Assembly (NCBI RefSeq): GCF_002078875.1 | Contig: NC_034420.1 | Coordinates: 1,402,949-1,466,948, forward strand | Direction: 5' to 3' | Length of the DNA stretch: 64,000 bases | DNA from: Numida meleagris | Taxonomy: Eukaryota > Chordata > Aves > Galliformes > Numididae | Shown here: positions 57,620 through 64,000 of the stretch, one piece after another | Numbering within the stretch: position 1 is the stretch's first letter | Layout of the letters: the number at the start of each line of letters is the position of its first letter | Notes under the pieces: generated by a model | What the model was told of the DNA's origin: nothing | What the model saw: only the letters and a program-made list of their open reading frames with translations | The model's database searches: none | Made by a program: the position numbers and the translations under genes

Positions 57620-57850
57620 TCATTCTGCAGTGAAAAGGAGCCCCCGTACCCGCTATTTATTTTATTCAAAGAGTCAATAAAAGCGTCCCCAATCAGCCAA
57701 TCTTCACCGATCATACGGTCATTGTTTCACACCGACTGTCATTGTTTGCCTCAGGAAGTGTGCTATTAATCATTTGCTATATAGGCTTAATTTCTCACAA
57801 TTCTCCCCTCTTTATTTGCTGCTGCTATTGTTCCTTTCTCCTGCTTAAAC
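57620..57850. promoter_or_regulatory. Candidate regulatory element with paired SOX-like sites
   Basis: CGCTATTTATTTTATTC, AGTCAATAAAAGCG (HOX/CDX-like), CCAATCAGCCAATC, then GTCATTGTTT at 57718-57727 and again at 57738-57747, exactly 20 bases apart. CATTGTTT is a SOX consensus. CTATTAATCATTTGC follows. The two-helical-turn spacing would place two SOX factors on the same face of DNA. Confidence 0.42.
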
Positions 57851-59049
57851 GTTTCAGCCACCCAGTGAAAAGGCAGAAACAACATCAGCTTCTCAAGGAA
57901 CCAAACAATCAATCAGTTCACCAGCTTCACAATGGGACTCAACGGGAGCAGCCGGGCAGCTGCCTGTTGTTTGAATATCACTCACCCGAAAGGCTTGGCC
58001 AGCATGCAGAAAAAGCAGTTATTCACAGGAAAAGAGGTAGGTGAAGGACACAGAGGGGGATTTCTAAGTGGATTTTTTTTTTTATATCAGAGATGTTTAC
58101 ACTTGAGCTACTCATCTAGTCTCCTTTTACAGCAGATGAAAAGCACAGAAATGTAGGGTGCGACTCATCTGGTGCATTTGAAATGTCTGCCTTTGGAGGA
58201 AATGAAGCAACCATGCTGTGAAGTGCCCATTTCTCTCCATCCTCCCCTAAAAATATCCTGAACAGTTGAGTCAGACCTCTAGATTCACGTAAGATGTGCT
58301 CCCTCTCCATAAGGAGTGCCACCATCTCATCCCCGAGGTTTCTCAGCTGGCAGGTCAATCCCACTGCCCCATTCCCTTTCTGGACAAATGCAGGTGCCCT
58401 GAGCTTTTCATTCTAGCCAAGAGTGGTGAGGGGCAGAGGCTACACAACACTTCTACAGTGCATTTCTACAATTTATTTTTTGTTGACCTCCATCCATCTT
58501 GGCTGTGACAGCGCATGGTGCCAAACAAATCAGTGCCACTGATGGACAATCAGTTCCTCTCCATCCTTACTTCCTCAGAGCCATGCTCATTGCACTTCAT
58601 GCTGTCATTCTTCATTAAGGCCCTTTGTACTGCTGATGAGTTCCATCCCGCTGTGGTATTCGTGTACCTTCTCCTCAGGTGGCTTTTCTCCACCCTTAGC
58701 TCTCCACACCACAGCCCTTGTAATGCACAGCAGTAGCCTCTGGGCTCATTCCTCTCTTTCTAGTCTGAAATCCTTCCAAACTTCCAACAGCTTTCCAGTG
58801 TGAGGCCTCCAATCCCATTCCTTAGCAGGGAAAGTTTCCCGTTTGCGGGACCACCTGGGGAAGAGTACTTTGCTCAGGGGTGGGATTTCCCCACCTCCGA
58901 GTCCTGCTCTAACTCCGCTCCTGATGAAGCCAAATAGTCTTCCTCTGCTTGCCAGTACTCAGCCCATTTTGGCTTTATGCAGGCTATTCAACCCTACCCA
59001 TGGCAGGAGGGTTGGGAGGGATCATCTAGTTCCAACTCAAGACATATGA
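57851..59049. other. Unique non-coding sequence
   Basis: Nothing recognised. Just before the next CR1, CCATGGCAGGAGGGTTGGGA and GATCATCTAGTTCCAACTC (59000-59040) look like a scrap of another CR1 end. Confidence 0.45.
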
Positions 59050-59312
59050 TTCATAGAATCATAGAATCATTTGATTTGGAAGGGACCCTTAAAGGTTATC
59101 TAGTCCAACTCCCTGCAGCGAACAGGGACACCTATGATCCTCGGAGACCCATCCAGCCTGACTTTGTCTCCAGTGACGGGGCATCCACCACATCTTTGGG
59201 AAACTTGTGCCAGTGCCTCACTGCCCTTATTGTAAAAAACTTCTTCCTTATATCAAAGCTAAATCTCCCCTCTTTTAGTTTGAAACCATTTCCTCTTGTC
59301 CTACCTATGATT
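59050..59312 (-). mobile_element. CR1 LINE 3' end (antisense), longer copy
   Basis: TCATAGAATCATAGAATCAT, TTGATTTGGAAGGGACCCTT, AAAGGTTATCTAGTCCAACT, GGGGCATCCACCACATCTTT, TTGTAAAAAACTTCTTCCTT and CCCCTCTTTTAGTTTGAAAC. On the minus strand the frame reads FDIRKKFFTIRAVRHWHKFP, the last CR1 ORF2 segment. Old enough to carry several changes. Confidence 0.93.
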
Positions 59313-59639
59313 CCTTGACTCACCATGGGGACCTGCAGTTTCATGTACACAGTGTAAGTGCAGAGAACATCACCTGGACCTCCTTCCTTACTGCTATGTG
59401 ACTCATAATCTGTGCCTCTGAAATGCCTGGTGGTGGGACACACCAACTCAGGCACTCCTCAGTGACCTTCTTGTTGTTCCTCACTGCTGATTCCTTCCCA
59501 GCACTTGCAGCCCAGTCCCTGCTGTGAATTAGTGCTCCCATCCACATCCAATAGGCCACATGAAATCAGCATGTTTATTTCATTCACCAGTTCCTTAACA
59601 CACCACCTGATTCAGGCACAGAAGCAATGACACATGGCT
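59313..59639. other. Unique non-coding sequence
   Basis: No feature recognised between the CR1 copy and the following AT-rich block. Confidence 0.45.
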
Positions 59640-59870
59640 GCCGAATTTAAGTCGAGAGCTGGCACGAGTGGTGAGCACGCAGATCAGAATTTATCTTTTG
59701 TGAATATTTGTGTGCTAAAGTTACAGATTTGCTTTTTCACTGTATTTGCAATAGCGCTGCTCAAATATTTGTGGAGATTGAATACAGCCTAATTGAAATT
59801 CAGTTGAATTCAAATTAATATTCATGGTTGTGGTTTTTTTTTTTTTCCTTCCACTCTTCATTCTGCTGTT
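59640..59870. promoter_or_regulatory. Possible conserved non-coding element
   Basis: AT-rich: GAATATTTGTGTGCTAAAG, GCAATAGCGCTGCTCAAATA, CAGCCTAATTGAAATTCAG and CAAATTAATATTCATGG, ending in a T14 tract. Inferred from composition. Confidence 0.3.
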
Positions 59871-61604
59871 CACTGGAAGCAGCTTTCTGCTGCAGAGCGG
59901 GCAGCTGGGAGCTGGAGCTCCTGGAAGGGTGCAAAGTTTGGCAATCTGATTTGGATTTCTTGCAGCAGCCACTAGCATGGAGCAGCTGGGACTTCTCCAG
60001 AAGGAAAGGGCAGAGATTTGTTGCTCGCTAGCAGTGGAGAGGGGTCTGGGGACACCGCTTATTTGTGGCTGTGCAGAAACAGGGATGGGCTCACTGAGAC
60101 CCCAGGACCATCAATTGCTTTTGCGACCATTGATCATGCGATTTCTATTGGAGGTGAGCTGATATTTTTAGCAGGGTGTGATGAAAGCCCACAGCTCCAT
60201 AAAGCATCATTTCCAGACCCCTCCGCTTTTCCCTGCCTTGTCAGACTGCTGCTCTCTGTCTGCCACCAAGGCAATCTTGCACAGGGAGATTAGAGATGCC
60301 TGGCACACTAAAACGTTCCCCCAGTCACCCAGGAAACATAAGACATTTTTCTTCTTCTTTGGAAAAACACGGAGATTAAATTGGAAGTGCTACATGGGTG
60401 CAGCCCTGCCCAGATAAACGCACAGGCTGTCAGGATGCAGATGCTCCTGCGGACTCGTACCGCTCACATGCTTCTCAGAGCATCCCAGGTAGTCTGCAAA
60501 TGCTTTTCATCGGGTATTTATGGTCCCCAGTAAAGCACTAAGAGAGAAATATTCCAAACTACACGTTTAACAAGACAAACAAGAACAGCAAAAAACACCT
60601 GCAGGCACTGCAATGTTTTGAAAGATCTTGGAATCATCTCGAGTGGCTTTTTTTTTTTGGTCTAAAGACACGATTTTACCACCAACAACCCTGTGTATGG
60701 TACAAACACAATAGTGTTTGTCTTCGTCTTGATTTTTAATATGTGTGTCCTCATGCTGCAGCACCTGGATGCAGTGGAGGGGTCAGCTCAGGGATAGGGT
60801 TGGGTGTAGACCTGAGCTGGAGTCCTTGCACAGAGACTTTACGACTCCCAAGCATCAGGCCCCTTCCCTGCCTTAGCAAGGATAAAAGGCAAAATTATCA
60901 CACCTCTAAATACCAGTGCAGCTGAACACAGATTTTAAAAAGTCACTGTAGTGCTCCAGCCCTCGCCATGCTTCTATGGCATTTCACCACCACAAATCAC
61001 AGCCAGGCTTTCCCAAGCACCAGGTTTGCATTTCCATACCTTAACACCTTGCTGGAGACAACTGTGATGTCCTCAGGCTGCAAAATTCAGCACTGAATGC
61101 CACAGGAGTGAAGGAGACAGCTGCGGGCTGCCCAGGATTTGTGTTATTTTCAGTGCTGTGCTTTCATAACAAGTTTTCATGTTTGGAAGAGTTTGTTTTG
61201 GGAGAGTTTCCACTCTGGTTGCGTCCCATGAAAGTCATTGTCTGAACTGGAGCATCACTGAGCTGCATCAGCCAAGAGGCCCCACTAATCCACTAAGTTC
61301 CTCCTGGCACCTAATGCTTCAGGGAAATATGTCATTGTTTAGAGAGGACTTATCCCCAAATACACATTATTTTAACTCCCCGGATGTCTATACCCTGTCA
61401 GGAGTCTGGGTCAGGATGCTGGCAGCTCCACCATGGTGAGCTGTCACAACCGACAGTCCTGGGAAGACTGACCATCTGGAATGTCAGAGAATCCTATCAT
61501 ATCCTCAGCTGGATGTGTTTGCCAGCATGTCACCAGCTGGTAGGGTCTAGACATCTGGGCTTCTCCTGGAGACAGAGACCTTTGGAGGAAGGCTCCTGAG
61601 GCCA
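59871..61604. other. Unique non-coding sequence upstream of opsin fragment
   Basis: I searched this stretch for opsin exon 3 or the 5' part of exon 4 and found no recognisable trace. No other gene or repeat recognised. Confidence 0.5.
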
Positions 61605-61706
61605 GTGGGTAATCCAGGCTGGGGGTGGCTCATCACCATCCCTGCCTTATTCTCCAAGAGCACCTGCATCTACAACCCCATCATCTACTGCTTCATGAAC
61701 AATCAG
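61605..61706 (+). pseudogene. SWS1-type cone opsin exon 4 fragment
   Basis: The frame ending at 61706 reads LITIPAL and then [19 protein letters not shown]. This is transmembrane helix 7 of a vertebrate visual opsin, closest by memory to the violet/UV cone opsin SWS1 (OPN1SW), whose typical wording is [20 protein letters not shown]. The retinal Schiff-base lysine is the K codon at 61656-61658; the NPIIY motif (NPxxY) follows. The frame ends in CAG|GTGC, a splice donor exactly where opsin intron 4 begins, after the Q of MNxQ. Upstream of LITIP similarity fades: VGNPGWGW stands where about eleven residues (VNNxxHGLDLR-like) are expected. No other opsin exon is seen, so this is most likely a decayed duplicate fragment, not a working gene. 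Confidence 0.75.
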
Positions 61707-61715
61707 GTGCATGGT

Positions 61716-61731
61716 GGGGGGGGGGGGGGGG
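61716..61731 (+). repeat. Poly-G tract (G16)
   Basis: Sixteen G bases, ten bases inside the intron-like sequence after the opsin splice donor. Likely hard to sequence and length-variable. Confidence 0.95.
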
Positions 61732-61744
61732 ACAGCTCAGTGGG

Positions 61745-61965
61745 ATGCCTGGGGAGCCCTGAGATGGGGACACTTGGATGGAGACACATGGGATGGGGAC
61801 ACCGTATTCCAATGGGAACACCTGAGATGGGGACACCTGAGGACCCTTGGGATGGGGTCCATTGGGGATGGGGACACCTGCATGAGGACACCTGGGGACA
61901 GCTGGATGGGGAAGTCTGGGGACTATTGGGATGGGGACACCTGGGTGGGAACACCCAGTTCAACC
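61745..61965. repeat. Degenerate minisatellite (GATGGGGACACCTG-like)
   Basis: About ten irregular copies of a 14-30 base unit built on GATGGGGACACCTG and its variants (GATGGAGACACATGG, GAGGACACCTGGGGACAG). It sits in the position of opsin intron 4 and keeps frames open because it rarely contains stops, which explains the 149-codon frame through the opsin fragment. Confidence 0.8.
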
Positions 61966-62629
61966 CCGTGCCATCTTTCTCAGATGTTCATCTTAGAGAG
62001 AAAGGAGATGCTACAGGAAGGCACAGCAAGCTGCCTTTTAGGAAGCAAACTTGAGGAGAACTGAGGGGAATTGAATCGCACTTTGTACTTTCCCCATAAT
62101 ATATGTGCACAAAGGGCTGAGCAGACGGTCTTAAATCTGAATAATTTTTCTGCTTCGGTACATTTTCTACATTTCCACTTTAGCTAGTCTTCCCTCTGGG
62201 GAAATGCCTCAAGGAGCAGCAGGCAGAAGGTGCCATGGCACCTCTTTCTAAGCTGTTGCTACCCCATCTCCACAATCCTGACCTCTCCTTTGGATGTCCT
62301 ACAAATGGAAAGGGACTGGGATGGGGGAAAAGGAGCCAGTAAGGAGCAGCCCCAGGGATGCCCCATGTCCACGAGGCAGCACCAGGAGGAAAGGTGCAGC
62401 CCAGCATGGCCCTGCATGCACCAAGTGCTTCACCCTGCATCTGCAGACTTCGGTTTCCCCGATGTTTCTTCATAAAACACAGGCACAGAAATTGCTGCTG
62501 CCCTCCAGCCCTCTGATCCTGCACATGCTTTGGCAGAGATGAATACTCTTGCAGCTCACCCAGCAGCTCAGCCACTGTATTATTAGGTTTCTTCAAAACC
62601 CCTGAATGTCCCATCTAGACCTGGTGACT
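61966..62629. other. Unique sequence after minisatellite
   Basis: CCATCTTTCTCAG at 61971-61983 looks like a splice acceptor and is followed by 26 open codons to TGA at 62062-62064, but the peptide does not resemble opsin exon 5. Nothing else recognised. Confidence 0.45.
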
Positions 62630-62900
62630 TAATATTTTTTAAATTACCTATTTGCGCCAGTGCCTCTTCATTTGATACCTTAATCCTTAATAGCAACTCA
62701 CCTTTATTACCAGAAAAGAGCAAGTCAAGAGCAGATTTCTCCCAACATCCCCCGAGGTGGGAACTTATGAAATGAAATCATTTCGTTTCTCAGCTGTGTC
62801 CTCATCTTCCTTAATTGTTCCTTTTAACTCCTGGGGAGCCGGCAGACCTGTCTCGTCCCTTTGCAGGCTTTCCTCTTCCTGGCAGACTTGAATTACCTAT
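62630..62900. promoter_or_regulatory. Possible conserved non-coding element
   Basis: AATATTTTTTAAATTACC, CCTTAATCCTTAATAGCAAC and GAAATGAAATCATTTCG, which contains the palindrome GAAATGATTTCATTTC-like pair, then CCTTAATTGTTCC. Inferred from composition. Confidence 0.27.
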
Positions 62901-63119
62901 TGTTTGTTTCCGCGCCTTCCAAGCCTTGCTATTTCTTGTCAGCTTCCTGCTTCCCCTCTTCCTGCTTGTGTTTTCTGCCCCTGTTTATTGACCTCACGAA
63001 GGTTGGATTTCCATTTTCTGAAGGACCATTGTGTGGCCCAAGCCCCTTCCTGAACCCTGCTGCTTACCTGCTTGGCTCTGCCTTCTCCCCGCTCATGCCC
63101 ATGCAGGCATGTTGAGCCT
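62901..63119. other. Unique non-coding sequence
   Basis: T- and C-rich sequence with short chance frames; nothing recognised. Confidence 0.5.
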
Positions 63120-63500
63120 ATCACTGATGCCAGCTCGCAGTACAGCTGAGTGTATGCTGAGATCTCGTTAATGGCAATTAAACCAGAGCGCGTGGTTAAG
63201 TACCTTGCAGAAGGTAGCTGCTTTGCTGTGTCATTTCTTAAAGAGCACCCATGCCAAATTTCAGAATTTTAATCTCTTTACTTTTGACTCTGGGTGCTGT
63301 CGGCATGCTTCCTCCTTTTGTTGCCATCTCTCTGTCTAAAGGTTAGCATCGCTGTGATAGGATTTGATCCTCTTCTTTCCTGACGATGATGAACATAATT
63401 ACATTCTTAACAAGTGAATTAAATTACAGCGTGATTTCTCTAACAATGAGCGCTCTCCTCGCGATGGGCTGAAGAGGAGCTGAGCTGCTGGCACGTGGGA
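63120..63500. promoter_or_regulatory. Candidate regulatory block with paired homeodomain site
   Basis: CGTTAATGGCAATTAAACC holds TAAT and ATTA cores four bases apart (63169-63180), a typical inverted homeodomain pair. Further cores: ACATAATTACATTC and GAATTAAATTACAGCG near 63393-63432, and CTCTAACAATGAGCGC (SOX-like ACAATG). CpG is retained in AGAGCGCG and TCCTCGCG. Confidence 0.38.
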
Positions 63501-63760
63501 GCCCACACCACGCTTCAGAATGAGTGAGTTTTCTAAATTCTATTCCATGTGTTATTGGGACTTTAAAAATTATGTCTTATTCATCTATTGATGACAGTGG
63601 CCTCTTGGGTGTAAATTGAAGCAATTACGAAGGATCATGCAAATTAATCAATTATTTTCAGATTATTACATTCAAGCAGTAGTCTTGCTCTTCGATTTAG
63701 TTAAACTCTGCCTCTGAGTCAATTTTCAAACCTACAAATTAAGCTATTTATTAGCTAAGA
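63501..63760. promoter_or_regulatory. Candidate regulatory block with POU octamer
   Basis: ATGCAAAT at 63637-63644 is a perfect octamer for POU-domain factors, followed without a gap by TAATCAATTA at 63645-63654. CAGATTATTACATTCAAG, TTAAGCTATTTATTAGC and GAATGAGTGAG flank it. AT-rich, no coding signal. The adjoining octamer and homeodomain site favour enhancer function. Confidence 0.42.
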
Positions 63761-64000
63761 AGATCTGGAAAAAAAAAACACCAAAAAACCCTAACACTCA
63801 TGAGTTGAGTGGCAGAAGGGGTCATTTTAAAAAGACTTCAACACATGAACTGCTATATTTAAGAACACGGCAGCAGTGACAGCCTGACCCCAGTGTGAGC
63901 GGGATGCCTGGGATCATGTGAAGCACAGCAATACAGTGCTGAAGCTGCAGCGGTTCAAGAGTCCTGATGTTGGACTGAGGAACAGAGGGGACAGCAGGGC
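63761..64000. other. Unique non-coding sequence to window end
   Basis: An A-rich tract near 63770-63785, then GC-mixed sequence. Nothing recognised. Confidence 0.5.

Noticed and set aside
57168..57680. A 170-codon frame with a glutamate-rich run
   Set aside because: The acidic run is a GA-rich simple tract; flanks are AT-rich non-coding sequence with no splice support.
61984..62064. Possible opsin exon 5 after the minisatellite
   Set aside because: An acceptor-like site and correct phase are present, but the 26 open codons do not resemble the opsin C-terminal tail beyond chance.
1..64000. tRNA, rRNA, CRISPR arrays, bacterial operons or intact retroviral genes
   Set aside because: I saw no B-box-type tRNA arms, no regularly spaced direct repeats, no Shine-Dalgarno-led gene series and no gag-pol-env wording in the translations.

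Overview
This 64 kb window looks like nuclear DNA from a bird, most likely a galliform. The main evidence is about eighteen CR1 LINE fragments with the avian 3' signature (runs of TGATTCTATGA, or the complement TCATAGAATCATAGAAT), with no Alu, L1, B-type SINE or bacterial gene organisation. I found no intact protein-coding gene. Almost all long open frames are chance frames in moderately GC-rich non-coding DNA or lie inside CR1. The sequence reads as a regulatory-rich intergenic or long-intronic region: unique sequence, scattered CR1 tails, a few tandem repeats, two CpG-rich islands, and many AT-rich blocks dense in homeodomain, POU, SOX, MEF2 and NKX-like motifs. These blocks look like conserved non-coding elements, although conservation cannot be tested here.

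Layout. 1-5.1 kb: mostly unrecognised unique sequence with two CR1 tails. 5.1-5.6 kb: an AT-rich block leading into a CpG cluster that ends in a perfect RFX X-box, a candidate promoter or enhancer. 5.6-17.6 kb: unique sequence, CR1 copies (12.8-13.0, 13.8-14.0, 14.6-14.8 and 16.5-16.9 kb), a CTCF-like site beside one CR1 and a 45-base assembly gap. 17.6-18.9 kb: the most striking regulatory block, with a CpG-rich shoulder, an AT-rich core with MEF2 and homeodomain motifs, and a GC core carrying a G-quadruplex motif between an A20 and a T20 tract. 19-40 kb: unique sequence with several enhancer-like blocks, one with a perfect 10-bp inverted repeat and one with clustered AAGTG sites, plus a candidate small exon on the minus strand near 33.8 kb. 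40-54.6 kb: several CR1 copies of different ages, including a 3' reverse-transcriptase-bearing copy at 53.1-54.4 kb, and tandem repeats. 55-64 kb: AT-rich candidate regulatory DNA, a candidate 3' coding exon at 56.4 kb, and a fragment of a short-wavelength (SWS1-type) cone opsin exon at 61.6 kb followed by a poly-G tract and a minisatellite.

The most unexpected item is the opsin fragment. It keeps the retinal-binding lysine context, the NPxxY region and a splice donor at the position expected for opsin intron 4, yet no other opsin exon is recognisable nearby. Conserved-element calls and the two candidate exons are inferences from base composition, motifs and splice-site context and should be read as such.
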